Part shown: one piece after another, positions 24,999-33,236 of the stretch
How positions within the stretch are numbered: the stretch's first letter is position 1
How the letters are laid out: each line of letters opens with the position of its first letter
Assembly: GCA_959602365.1 (NCBI GenBank)
Contig: CAUGSS010000005.1
Coordinates: forward strand, 45,906-109,905
DNA from: an uncultured Eubacteriales bacterium
GTDB taxonomy: Bacteria > Bacillota > Clostridia > Oscillospirales > Oscillospiraceae
Reading direction: 5' to 3'
Length of the DNA stretch: 64,000 nucleotides
The notes under the pieces: model-generated
Databases searched by the model: none
Told to the model about the DNA's origin: nothing
The model's input: the letters and a program-made list of their open reading frames with translations, nothing else
Position numbers and translations under genes: made by a program

Positions 24999-25096
24999 TT
25001 TGTGGAATATCACAACAATTTGGAGCGCGAAGTAACGGCTGGTTGTGGATGCCCGCGATTTCGTTGCTTTACACCGGGGTGCTCTTCGGGTAGGGT
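24999..25096 (+). promoter_or_regulatory. LysR-linked promoter module, copy 2
   Basis: TTTGTG-N6-CACAACAAT (24999-25019), then AAGTAAC (25030-25036), 5 nt, GTTGTG (25042-25047), 10 nt, ATTTCGT (25058-25064), 3 nt, TTTACA (-35; 25068-25073), 17 nt, TAGGGT (-10; 25091-25096). It precedes the beta-helix gene. TTGTG-N6-CACAA is an inverted repeat of the size bound by LysR dimers. Confidence 0.8.
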
Positions 25097-25167
25097 AAAA
25101 GAGAAGAAGAGGGCCCTGGGGCCCTCTGGCAAGACCATTCGACTGCAACCTAGAGGAGGAAGCGACC

Positions 25168-26991
25168 ATGCGCGAAATGATTGTAGACGGCGTTCAGCTG
25201 GTGGAGGAGACCACGGCCCTCTCCAAGCTGACCCTTAAGGAGGGGGCAAAACTGACCGCCCCCGAGGGAAAATTTGTCCAGCTCACTGTGGACGGGGTGG
25301 GCCGTCAGCAGGCTCCCGGCACCTATCAGGGTGAGGTGGTGCTCACCGTGGCGGAGTGCTACCACATGCCCCCCCACGGCCTGATGCTGATGATGGGCCG
25401 CAGCGAGGAGTTCCGCAACACTGCGGTCATTGAAAACAACCGGGTGGTGGAGGCCAAGGGCGTGCCCGCCCTGGTTCAGGCCGGCACCATCACCGGGGAG
25501 GAGGCCCGGGGCGTGGTGCTCTCCAGCGATGAGGAGGACTTCAACGGCATTCTGGTCACCGGTGACAGCCAGTACACCGTCTCGGACGCCCACATCGACC
25601 TGGACGGCCACGGCTACAACGACTTCATGGGCTGCGGCGCCGCAATCACCGCCATCGACAACGCCCACCTGACCATCCGGGACAGCGAGATCACCATGTC
25701 CGGCGTCACCCGCTGCGCGGTCCATGTGGGGGGCGACAGCGTGGTCCGTGTGGACAACTGCCGCATCGAGAACCACAGCCCCGACGATCCAGAGTGGATG
25801 GGGGATTTCAGCTGGGGCATCGGCGTCACCGGCACCAACCGGCTGGTGCAGCTGTGCGACAACGGCACCGTCTACTACACCAACTGCGATCTGAAGACCA
25901 ATGGCTGGGGCGTGTTCTCCATTGACGGCTGTGACGACTCCGCCAACATCTATGTGAAGGACTGCCGGGTGGAGCTCTCCGGCCCCCGGGCCCACGGCTA
26001 CGGCGCCTTCTGCATCGGCGATCGGAACATCGTCCGCTTTGACCACAGCCGGGTCCATGTGGACGGCTACCCCCTGATGGTGCGGGGCATGATCGGCGCG
26101 GCCCGGGCCGAGATCGTCAACGGCTGCGAGATCACCGGCAACCGCTTCGGCGTGTTCGTGCTGGGGGACAAGAATACTCCGGTCACCATCGCCGACTCCA
26201 GCCTGGTCACCGGCAAGTCCACCATCTGCGTCAAGGGTTCCGCCACCGACTTCCACATCAGCAACAGCGTGCTGCGCCCGGGCAACGGGGTGGTGCTCCA
26301 GCTGATGGACAACGACGAGGCGGGCATGGATGTGGACGCGGTGATGGTCCCGGTGGGCCGGCAGGACGAGCATGTGCCCGGCCGCAGCCTGACCGCCTTT
26401 GACCCGGCGTTGGACGTGTCCGTGGAGCTGAGCGGCATGAGCGTGGAGGGCGACTTCTTCAACTCCACCACCAACCTGCACCGGGAGCGGGACTGCATCA
26501 AGGGGGGCATGAACACCCAGCCCACCTTCGGCGGCATGTTCGCGCCCCCCGCCGGGGCGGAGAGCATCCTGGACGGGCCTCCCCAGGGCCAGGACCATCC
26601 CAACCCCCATGTGGACCACGACGCGGAGCTGCGGGGCCCCAAGAACCTGCTGGTGGAAATGAAGGACGCCAGAGTGGAGGGTGTCATCTCTGCGGCCGAA
26701 CAGGCATATCGTGAAGGCGTGACCCGGATTGACCAGTATAACCGTCTGGAGCTGAGCAATGTCACCCAGACCGCCGCGCCCACGGTGAACAACGGCGTGC
26801 TGGTGCGCCTGGACCGGTTCAGCACCTGGCTGGTCACCGGCACCAGCTACATCACGTCCCTGGATCTGGCTCCCAACGCCATTCTGAAGGGCGCCGGCGG
26901 CCGGAAACTGGTCATGACCGTGGACGGTGTGGAGACGGCCGTGGCCCCCGGCCATTATGAGGGGAAGATTGTGCTCTCTCTGGCAGACTGA
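25168..26991 (+). CDS. Cytoplasmic right-handed beta-helix protein
   Basis: 607 residues without a signal peptide. Residues about 80-430 contain repeated short beta strands with Asn, Asp and Gly turns (such as YTVSDAHIDLDG, LTIRDSEITMSG, VRVDNCRIENHS, IYVKDCRVELSG), as in pectate-lyase-like helices. The fold suggests binding or lysis of a polymer or glycoside, but secretion signals are absent, so an intracellular substrate is likely. The two ends carry a matching segment: LTVDGV..APGTYQGEVVLTVAE near residues 38-62 and MTVDGV..APGHYEGKIVLSLAD at the C-terminus. Promoter module copy 2 lies upstream and GAGGAGG before the ATG. Confidence 0.8.
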   Translation: MREMIVDGVQLVEETTALSKLTLKEGAKLTAPEGKFVQLTVDGVGRQQAPGTYQGEVVLTVAECYHMPPHGLMLMMGRSEEFRNTAVIENNRVVEAKGVPALVQAGTITGEEARGVVLSSDEEDFNGILVTGDSQYTVSDAHIDLDGHGYNDFMGCGAAITAIDNAHLTIRDSEITMSGVTRCAVHVGGDSVVRVDNCRIENHSPDDPEWMGDFSWGIGVTGTNRLVQLCDNGTVYYTNCDLKTNGWGVFSIDGCDDSANIYVKDCRVELSGPRAHGYGAFCIGDRNIVRFDHSRVHVDGYPLMVRGMIGAARAEIVNGCEITGNRFGVFVLGDKNTPVTIADSSLVTGKSTICVKGSATDFHISNSVLRPGNGVVLQLMDNDEAGMDVDAVMVPVGRQDEHVPGRSLTAFDPALDVSVELSGMSVEGDFFNSTTNLHRERDCIKGGMNTQPTFGGMFAPPAGAESILDGPPQGQDHPNPHVDHDAELRGPKNLLVEMKDARVEGVISAAEQAYREGVTRIDQYNRLELSNVTQTAAPTVNNGVLVRLDRFSTWLVTGTSYITSLDLAPNAILKGAGGRKLVMTVDGVETAVAPGHYEGKIVLSLAD

Positions 26992-27066
26992 CCCGCCCGG
27001 GAGCTGTCCGCCGCAGGGCGGTTCCCGAGAGAGAAACGCTGAGCCAAACAAAAAACGGCGCAAAAT

Positions 27067-27163
27067 TTTGTGAGTTTTCACAACAATAAATTTGTAAAGT
27101 AACATTCCGTTGTGAGGCCGGTCCATTTCGTCGTTTTACAGCGATTTTGTGGTATAGTATCAT
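27067..27163 (+). promoter_or_regulatory. LysR-linked promoter module, copy 3
   Basis: TTTGTG-N6-CACAACAAT (27067-27087), 9 nt, AAGTAAC (27097-27103), 5 nt, GTTGTG (27109-27114), 10 nt, ATTTCGT (27125-27131), 3 nt, TTTACA (-35; 27135-27140), 17 nt, TATCAT (-10; 27158-27163). It differs from copy 2 by a single base in one spacer. The transporter gene starts at 27301, so the leader is about 130 nt. Confidence 0.82.
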
Positions 27164-27300
27164 TGTTTTTGTCGAATGAGCGCCGTAGAAGGGAGCTCTG
27201 CACCGCCGCCGCTGCCTTGTGGGGGAAGAGGACGGGGCGGGGACAGAGAGAAACCCCGGCACGGCCAACAGACAAAACAGAGGAAATGAGGAGGTATTTT

Positions 27301-28701
27301 ATGTCTTCTGCCGCAGCATCCGCCGCAGCATCGTCTGCCGCAGCTGCCTCCGGAGGGATTCCCTTCCTGAGCAGCGTACCCGTTTCTGCTGTGCTCCTGA
27401 TCCTGGGCATTGTGCTCTTCGTGGTCATGTGCTACAAGGGCATCCATACCGCCGTGTCGGCGCTGATCGCGTCCGCCATCGTGGCCCTGGGCAGCTCCAG
27501 CGGATTCATTGAAACCATCACCACCACCTGGTCCAACGGACTTGGCAACTTTGCCATCCAGAGCGGCCTGGCTTTCATCTCTGCCGGCATGTTCTCCTAT
27601 CTGATGCGGGAGACCCGGTCCGGTGAGGCCATCGCCGAAAAGTTCATCGCCATCATCGGCGCGGATCACTCCCCCTATATCATCGCCGTGACCGCGGCTG
27701 TGCTCCAGCTGGCCGGCATCCAGAGCTACATCTTCATTGTGGCGGCCATGACCTTCTCCCTGATGAAGAAGGCCAACCTGCCCATCTACATCGGCTATGC
27801 CGCCTGCATTGCGGTGCCCCCCATCGTGACCTTCACCTTCCCCGGCGTCACCGCCATGCCCAACGTGCTGCCCACCACCTTCCTGGGCACCACCACCTGG
27901 GCGGCCCCCGGCCTGAGTCTGGCCACCGCTGCGGTGGGTATTGCTCTGATGATCATCTACATGCAGTACCTGATCAAGAAAGCCCGCAAGAACAACGAGG
28001 GCTATACCACCGACGAGGCCGATGAGTACGGCGCCAGCAAGCTCTTCGGCGATATCGAGATGCCCTCCTTCTGGAAGGCCGTGCTGCCCATCATCCTGGT
28101 CATTGTCCTGACCGCTGTATTCCAGCTGGGCATCGGCATGACCGCTATGAACGCCCTGATCTTCGGCATGTGGATTACCTCTGCGGTGGTCGTCCTGCTG
28201 AACTGGAACACCGTGATCCACCAGATCAAGATCACCCGGGCCCTCAGCCAGGGCTGCACCGAGATGTTCCCCTTCATCGTCATGTCCGGCTGCGTGTACG
28301 GCTTCGGCATGGTGACCCAGGCCTCCGCCTGCTTCCAGCCGCTGATCGACATGATCATGAACATCCACCTGAACCCCTACATTACCTGCTGGCTCTCCGT
28401 CTGCCTGATCGCCGGCCTGTGCGCCGACGGCGTCAGCGGCATGGTCATGTGGCTGTCCATCTTCGGCAGCCAGTACGGCGTGGGCAACACCCTGGGGGTC
28501 AACCCTGCGGCCATCCACCGTATCGCGGTGTCCGCCGCCACCACCTTCGACTCCCTGCCCCACTCCCCGATGCTGGCCCAGGGCATGGCCGTGTTCAAGA
28601 CCAACATGAAGGAGTCCTACAAGTACAGCTTCGTGCTGACGGTCGTCTTCCCCGTGATCTTCAGCTTCGTGGCTGTGCTCGGCGCCATCATCTTCTATTG
28701 A
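27301..28701 (+). CDS. GntP-like carboxylate/gluconate transporter
   Basis: 466 residues with about 12 membrane segments and an unusual Ala/Ser-rich start (SSAAASAAASSAAAASGG). Conserved-type features include CIAVPPIVTFTFPGVT, CLIAGLCADGVSGMVM and SAATTFDSLPHSP, the last being typical of GntP/citrate-type carriers. Such proteins import sugar acids or other carboxylates with protons. Being controlled by the same module as the NTF2 and beta-helix genes, it probably takes up the substrate of that pathway. ATG 27301 has GAGGAGG; the longer frame to 27112 would run through the promoter. Confidence 0.85.
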   Translation: MSSAAASAAASSAAAASGGIPFLSSVPVSAVLLILGIVLFVVMCYKGIHTAVSALIASAIVALGSSSGFIETITTTWSNGLGNFAIQSGLAFISAGMFSYLMRETRSGEAIAEKFIAIIGADHSPYIIAVTAAVLQLAGIQSYIFIVAAMTFSLMKKANLPIYIGYAACIAVPPIVTFTFPGVTAMPNVLPTTFLGTTTWAAPGLSLATAAVGIALMIIYMQYLIKKARKNNEGYTTDEADEYGASKLFGDIEMPSFWKAVLPIILVIVLTAVFQLGIGMTAMNALIFGMWITSAVVVLLNWNTVIHQIKITRALSQGCTEMFPFIVMSGCVYGFGMVTQASACFQPLIDMIMNIHLNPYITCWLSVCLIAGLCADGVSGMVMWLSIFGSQYGVGNTLGVNPAAIHRIAVSAATTFDSLPHSPMLAQGMAVFKTNMKESYKYSFVLTVVFPVIFSFVAVLGAIIFY

Positions 28702-28727
28702 TCGCCGGACCGATTTTCCAGAACACA

Positions 28728-28761
28728 AGAAGCCGGGATGCGTGCATCCCGGCTTCTGTTT
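28728..28761 (+). terminator. Rho-independent terminator
   Basis: Stem of 14 bp (AGAAGCCGGGATGC 28728-28741, complement 28744-28757) with a 2-nt loop, followed by GTTT. Confidence 0.82.
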
Positions 28762-28871
28762 CCCGGCGCTGACTTGACAGACCGGCGGGAGTGCCGGTAT
28801 GATGAGAGGGCGCATATCTGCCCCACGGGGCGGTGCCTCCCGCGACTTTACAGGGAAAGGAACAGCTCCCA

Positions 28872-29948
28872 ATGAAAAAAGTTTTTTCCAAGCGCAACCT
28901 GATCATCATGTTCTTTCCCGTGGTGTTTGTGCTGGTGATCCTCACCCTGGGGATCCCGCAGCAGCTTCTCCCCGCCGTCAATATCGGCGGGGAGAAGTAC
29001 ACCATTGTGGACTATAACTTCTACTACTATGAGGCCTATTATAACTTTGCCAACGAGAACTACGCCAACCTGGGCGAGCTGGGGCTGAACCTGAATGCCA
29101 GCCTGAAATCCCAGGACTATGACGAGAATACCACCTGGGCCCAGCACTTCCGGGAGGTGACCCTGGCGGACATGCAGGAGTATGCCATCCTCCGTCACGA
29201 GGCGGAGGCGGCCGGATTCGACGCGTCCCAGGCTGTGGCGGAGGTACACGCCGAGAAGGAGGAACTGATCCGCACTTACTGCGTGATGAACAACGTCAAC
29301 GACCCGGATCAGTATCTCTCCCAGCTCTACGACGCGGGTATGACGGAGAAGATCTACTACGAACAGCTGGATCAGCGCTCCCTGGCTGAGGCCTACCGGG
29401 CCCAGGTGCTGCAGGAACTCACCCCCACCGATCAGGAGGCGGAGGAGTATGCCAAGTCCTACACCGGCCAGGAGGACTATCAGACGGCGGATGTGGTGGT
29501 GGCCTATTTCCCGCCGGCCGAGGACCGGGTGACCGGGGAGAGCGAAGAGCGCCAGTGGGACAACGCCGAGACGCTGGCCCAGGCCGCCCTGGACCGGGCG
29601 GAGGAGAACGGCGGCGACCTGGAGGCCTATATCGCTGTGGCCGCCCAGTTCAGCCAGCTGGAGGACGAGGATCACGCGGACGGCCACTTTGCATCCCTGA
29701 CCAAGGAGGACGTGGAGGAAGTGCTGGAGGAGTGGTGCTTTGACCCGAACCGCCAGAGCGGCGACTCCGCGGTGCTGCGGGATGACACCGGCTGCTACCT
29801 GGTCTATTTCAACGGGTTTGGAGAGAGCGTGCTGACGGCCCGGGCCCGGGAGGATCTGCGCCAGGAGCGCTACCAGCAGTGGCTCCAGGAGCGGCAGGGA
29901 GACTATCCGGTCCAGACCAATGGCCTGGGCATGCTGATCGCGAGATAA
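28872..29948 (+). CDS. Membrane-anchored SurA/PrsA-like foldase
   Basis: 358 residues: basic N-terminus, one membrane helix (LIIMFFPVVFVLVILTLGIP), then a long helical, acidic outside part. The order (N-terminal SurA-like helices such as VTLADMQEYAILRHEAEAAG, a central part with TADVVVAYFPPAED, and C-terminal helices) resembles extracytoplasmic SurA_N/PrsA-type chaperones, but a full parvulin motif is not evident. It likely assists folding of exported proteins. ATG 28872 is chosen for AAAGGAA. It leads a two-gene unit with an alpha/beta-hydrolase gene 13 bp downstream. Confidence 0.7.
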   Translation: MKKVFSKRNLIIMFFPVVFVLVILTLGIPQQLLPAVNIGGEKYTIVDYNFYYYEAYYNFANENYANLGELGLNLNASLKSQDYDENTTWAQHFREVTLADMQEYAILRHEAEAAGFDASQAVAEVHAEKEELIRTYCVMNNVNDPDQYLSQLYDAGMTEKIYYEQLDQRSLAEAYRAQVLQELTPTDQEAEEYAKSYTGQEDYQTADVVVAYFPPAEDRVTGESEERQWDNAETLAQAALDRAEENGGDLEAYIAVAAQFSQLEDEDHADGHFASLTKEDVEEVLEEWCFDPNRQSGDSAVLRDDTGCYLVYFNGFGESVLTARAREDLRQERYQQWLQERQGDYPVQTNGLGMLIAR

Positions 29949-29961
29949 GGAGGGCTGCGGT

Positions 29962-31050
29962 ATGAAAAGGAAGAAGAGCAACCTCCCTGAGGCGGTCCCC
30001 GCGGTCCAGTCCGCCCCCGCTGCAAGCCAGTCCGGCGCGCCCACGAAGAAGCGGCCCCGAGCCACCCCACGCCAGCGCCGGGCCAGAATCCTGATGCTGG
30101 TGTTGGTCATACTCATTATCCTGGGGGTCTGGGTGTTCCGATATCCGAAGAGTTATGTCAATATGTTCATCGGCCACTACGACGGCACCACCTCGGTGGT
30201 GGAGGGGATGAACGGCCTGGAGCGCAGCGAGGAGGAGCAGGCGGCGCTGCTGCCCCTCCAGCAGGCCTTTGACGACTGGAAGGAGACCCACCTGCGGGAC
30301 GAGGTCTCTGTCACGGCCAGTGACGGGGTGGAGCTCCAGGGCGGACTGTATGACGCCAAAAGCGATGTTACGGTGATCCTGCTGCACACCTTTGACGGCA
30401 GCAGTGCCGACAGCGATTACCTCTTTGCCAGCTATTATGCGGAGCAGGGCTATAACATCCTGCTGCCCGACAGCAGAGACCACGGCGAAAGCGGCGGGGA
30501 GAGCGTCACTTACGGCCTTCTGGAGGGGGACGACGTGAAGTGCTGGGTGAAGCTGCTGCTGGAGCGCTATGGGGCGGACCACCAGATCATTCTTCACGGG
30601 GAGACCCTGGGGGCCAATGCCGCGCTGGCCGGAGCTGCGGCGGTGCAGGCCGATGAGGCCCTGGCCGGCAGCGTCAGGTTCGTGGTGGCGGAGAGCCCCG
30701 TCGTCAACCTCTACGCTGAGGCCCGCTATCTGATGGCCAACCAGTTTCATCTGCCCGGCTTTATGGTGGCCATCGGCGACTGGTTTGCCCGGGACAGCCT
30801 GGGGTGCAGCATGCGGGACGTGGATTTGACCCAGATGACCCAGGGGCTGGATCTCCCGCTGCTGGTGCTTCAGGGCACAGAAGATACCGTCGTGGATCCG
30901 GAGCAGGTTCAGACCTTCTGTGACGGCTATGCCGGCCCGGTGGAGCAGATCAGCGGGGAGTGTGCCCACGGGATGGTCTATGCGACCCGCCAGGAGGACT
31001 GTGAGCAGGCCTTGGATGGACTGATCGGGCGTTATATCTCGACTCATTGA
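29962..31050 (+). CDS. Membrane-anchored alpha/beta-hydrolase fold protein with altered nucleophile motif
   Basis: 362 residues: a basic and Pro-rich tail, one membrane segment (LMLVLVILIILGVWVF, about 45-60), then an alpha/beta-hydrolase domain. Visible: LLHTFDGSSADS (oxyanion loop), DSRDHGESGG, then the nucleophile-elbow position HGETLGANAAL, where the usual Ser of G-x-S-x-G is Thr (codon ACC at about 30603). The acid LQGTEDTVVDP and the His GECAHGM are in place. Homologues of the YqkD/YfhR type have Ser, so activity is uncertain. A terminator follows at 31063-31103. Confidence 0.8.
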   Translation: MKRKKSNLPEAVPAVQSAPAASQSGAPTKKRPRATPRQRRARILMLVLVILIILGVWVFRYPKSYVNMFIGHYDGTTSVVEGMNGLERSEEEQAALLPLQQAFDDWKETHLRDEVSVTASDGVELQGGLYDAKSDVTVILLHTFDGSSADSDYLFASYYAEQGYNILLPDSRDHGESGGESVTYGLLEGDDVKCWVKLLLERYGADHQIILHGETLGANAALAGAAAVQADEALAGSVRFVVAESPVVNLYAEARYLMANQFHLPGFMVAIGDWFARDSLGCSMRDVDLTQMTQGLDLPLLVLQGTEDTVVDPEQVQTFCDGYAGPVEQISGECAHGMVYATRQEDCEQALDGLIGRYISTH

Positions 31051-31062
31051 AACAAACAATAG

Positions 31063-31103
31063 AAAATCCAGTGGACGCCACATACGCGTCCACTGGATTT
31101 TTT
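31063..31103 (+). terminator. Rho-independent terminator
   Basis: Stem of 16 bp with an A-run and T-run (AAAATCCAGTGGACGC 31063-31078; complement 31086-31101) and a 7-nt loop. Because it is nearly palindromic with A- and T-runs it also works for the minus strand. Confidence 0.9.
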
Positions 31104-31128
31104 GTCGCAGCCGGCAGTCTGGCTGGCC

Positions 31129-31412
31129 TCAGATGGCCATGCAGGTGGCGTAGACGTTGCGGTTGGTGGTCTGGATGGTGCCGGGCTTTTTGCAGTCGCC
31201 CACCAGATAGAACTTGCTTGCCGGCGCCGAAGAAGCTGAGGACCTCGCCGCTCTTGGCCCGCATGCCCACGGACAGCACCACCGAATCGGCGGGGAGCTG
31301 GTGCTCGCCCTGGGCGTTGGTGTAGGTGACATGGCCGCTGGCGATCTCCTTGGCAGTGGCGTTGAGCACATAGTGGAAGTTGGGAATGGCCTCCCAGGCG
31401 GCCTGGCATGTG
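31129..31412 (-). pseudogene. Decayed C-terminal fragment of an OYE-type flavin reductase
   Basis: The minus strand reads AWEAIPNFHYVLNATAKEI, then ADSVVLSVGMRAK in one frame, and after a frameshift near 31220 FYLVGDCKKPGTIQTTNR and finally ATCMAI, then a stop at 31129. The end of the NAD(P)H/FAD domain of BaiH/FadH-like enzymes has this order (GMRPK and GDC boxes). No N-terminal TIM barrel is present. It sits at the edge of the NTF2/OYE cluster, next to a terminator, and is a remnant of a fourth OYE gene. Confidence 0.72.
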
Positions 31413-31648
31413 CCGGGAGGTGCCCTAAGGGGTCGGGCATGGAGAACTTTTCAGGCATTTTAGCTGAATTTTGGTATCTGCCCAGGCCGGGATTGAAAAG
31501 CAGCCCTGAGCAATCATGTGCCAGACTTGCACGTTTTTATGCGCATATTACAATAAATTTTTGCACAATAGCCTGATTCAGAGGAGGCGTTCGCCCCGCA
31601 CACACTGTAACAAAGAGCGTGGTGTGCCCTTTGCACTGCTTTGGAGAG
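31413..31648. other. Non-coding remnant region
   Basis: Only weak and short reading frames. Some sequence may derive from the broken OYE gene, but no domain can be recognised. Confidence 0.35.
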
Positions 31649-31684
31649 AAAAACGGCGGCACTCTATAGGGTGCCGCCGTTTTT
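31649..31684 (-). terminator. Rho-independent terminator of the OYE2/NTF2 operon
   Basis: Stem of 12 bp (AAACGGCGGCAC with GTGCCGCCGTTT) around an 8-nt loop, with A-runs and T-runs on both sides. It lies just after the stop of the minus-strand NTF2-like protein 4. Confidence 0.85.
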
Positions 31685-31711
31685 GATGAAAGGAAGAGTG
31701 TAAATGAAATT

Positions 31712-32485
31712 TTATTTCTGCTCCAGGAAGGGGGTGTAGGTGTTGTCGTTGTCCAGGGTCTCGTAGGGCTTGGGCCAGGGCACGGAGTCCTGGGGGGCGC
31801 TGAGCACGGAATAGGGCATGTGCATCGGACCGGGGTCTGCCACCGGAGGGCACCCCAGAGTGGGGGGCATGGCCTCGCCGGGGTTGGGGGAGGTGATGCG
31901 CTCGTACTCGTCGGCGGCCCAGTTGGTGTGGTCCATATCGCCCACCAGGTCGGGGCAGACGTGCTCATGGAGATACTTCCACTCCCCGTCCTCGCACACG
32001 AAGTCGGAGCCGTAGCGCTCCCAGAGCACGTGGCAGTACTTGGGGGAGCGGTGCACTTTGCCGTCAGGGCCCTTGTCGGCGGTCAGCCGGGAGTGGATGA
32101 CGCCGGGGGTGATGAAGCAGCCCCGGGCGCTCTTGCCGTCGGCGGCCACCTCGATGACGTCGGTGACCAGGGTGTGGACGGAGCACTCCATCAGGGGCCG
32201 GGGGTCCTTGCCGGTGACCTCGGGATAGACCTCATAGAGGTCCAGCCAGTTCTCCATGCACATCTTGTCGTAGTCGCCCACGCTGCCGTGGTAGACCTGG
32301 TCGAAGCCCCGCATCCGGCCGAAGGCGTGGGCCCAGGAGCAGTTTTCGCTGCGGGACCAGATCACGCTCCACTCGCCGGTGGCGTCGGCCCGGCCGTGGA
32401 GATAGGCGTGCTTGGCCTTGACGTTTTCCACCTGCTGGCTGGCGTCCGCGTTGCGGATGCGCTCGTGCAAAGTCAGCTCTCTCAT
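31712..32485 (-). CDS. NTF2/SnoaL-like protein 4
   Basis: 257 residues, last gene of the OYE2 operon. It is more diverged: VENVKAKHAYLHGRADATG replaces the RNLMGKYSYYH block, with VTDVIEVAADGKSARGCF, YGSDFVCEDGEWKYLHEHV and a long C-terminus. The family's middle and C-terminal signatures remain. The start overlaps the preceding gene's stop (TGATG), so translation is coupled. Probably a dehydratase or isomerase of the pathway; substrate unknown. Confidence 0.8.
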   Translation of the reverse strand: MRELTLHERIRNADASQQVENVKAKHAYLHGRADATGEWSVIWSRSENCSWAHAFGRMRGFDQVYHGSVGDYDKMCMENWLDLYEVYPEVTGKDPRPLMECSVHTLVTDVIEVAADGKSARGCFITPGVIHSRLTADKGPDGKVHRSPKYCHVLWERYGSDFVCEDGEWKYLHEHVCPDLVGDMDHTNWAADEYERITSPNPGEAMPPTLGCPPVADPGPMHMPYSVLSAPQDSVPWPKPYETLDNDNTYTPFLEQK

Positions 32486-33219
32486 CAGTAGTTCCCTCCT
32501 TCACCGGCGCCGAAGTGGTATTCCGTCTTCTCGGGATAGCCCTCGGGGCCATAGCTGATCTCGTCGCTCCAGGTGTCATAGGGGGTGGGGGGAGCGGGAT
32601 AGTTGTCCCACCAGTTGAAGGTGGCGTCGTGGGTGATCATGGGGATGGTGGGGGTGCCGAACTCCACCGCCACCGGGTCGGTCTCATAGTCCAGATAGAC
32701 CGGGCCGTCGCCGTAGGCGGTGCCCGCCTCGGAGACAATGTCGTTGGCCTCCACGATGTGCCAGATCTTCCAGGCGTCGCCTTCCTTGACGAAGTCGATG
32801 GCCACCTTGCCGGTGTTCCACAGGGCCTTGGCGGTGCCGTCCCCGTTGGGATAGGTGTCCTGGCCGATGGAGTACCACAGGCCCTTGGCGGTCTTGCCGT
32901 CCCCGGCCAGTTCCACCAGGCCGGTGGAGATGGGGTGGGCGTTCATGGTGCCCACGCCGTCGCCCAGGTCGGCGGCGTGCTTGGTGACATAGTAGGAGCG
33001 GATGTTGTCCATGCCCACATAGTAGCCGGTGTTCTTGCCGAAGGAAGCGGTGGCCTGATAGGCGGGATCGGTCACCCACAGGTCCTGCAGCTCCTGCTCC
33101 CGCCACTCGTTGATCATGTAATAGACCCGCTTGTTGGCCACCTTTTTGATCTCCTCGATGTCGGTGACCCGGCGGATCAGCTCGTCATCGGTGTACTCGC
33201 GCTTGATTTTCTTACTCAT
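32485..33219 (-). CDS. NTF2/SnoaL-like protein 5
   Basis: 244 residues: a basic start (SKKIKREYTDDELIRRVTD), then IKKVANKRVYYMINEWREQE, LVELAGDGKTAKGLWYSIG, GKVAIDFVKEGDAWKIWHIV. It keeps the family's central AGDGKTAKG and the WKIWH blocks. It begins 18 bp after the stop of protein 6 with AGGAGG (ATG 33219; ATG 33240 would overlap the previous gene). It differs clearly from the 1-3 group, suggesting an old duplication. Confidence 0.8.
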   Translation of the reverse strand: MSKKIKREYTDDELIRRVTDIEEIKKVANKRVYYMINEWREQELQDLWVTDPAYQATASFGKNTGYYVGMDNIRSYYVTKHAADLGDGVGTMNAHPISTGLVELAGDGKTAKGLWYSIGQDTYPNGDGTAKALWNTGKVAIDFVKEGDAWKIWHIVEANDIVSEAGTAYGDGPVYLDYETDPVAVEFGTPTIPMITHDATFNWWDNYPAPPTPYDTWSDEISYGPEGYPEKTEYHFGAGEGGNY

Positions 33220-33236
33220 GGTTGTCCGCCCTCCTC

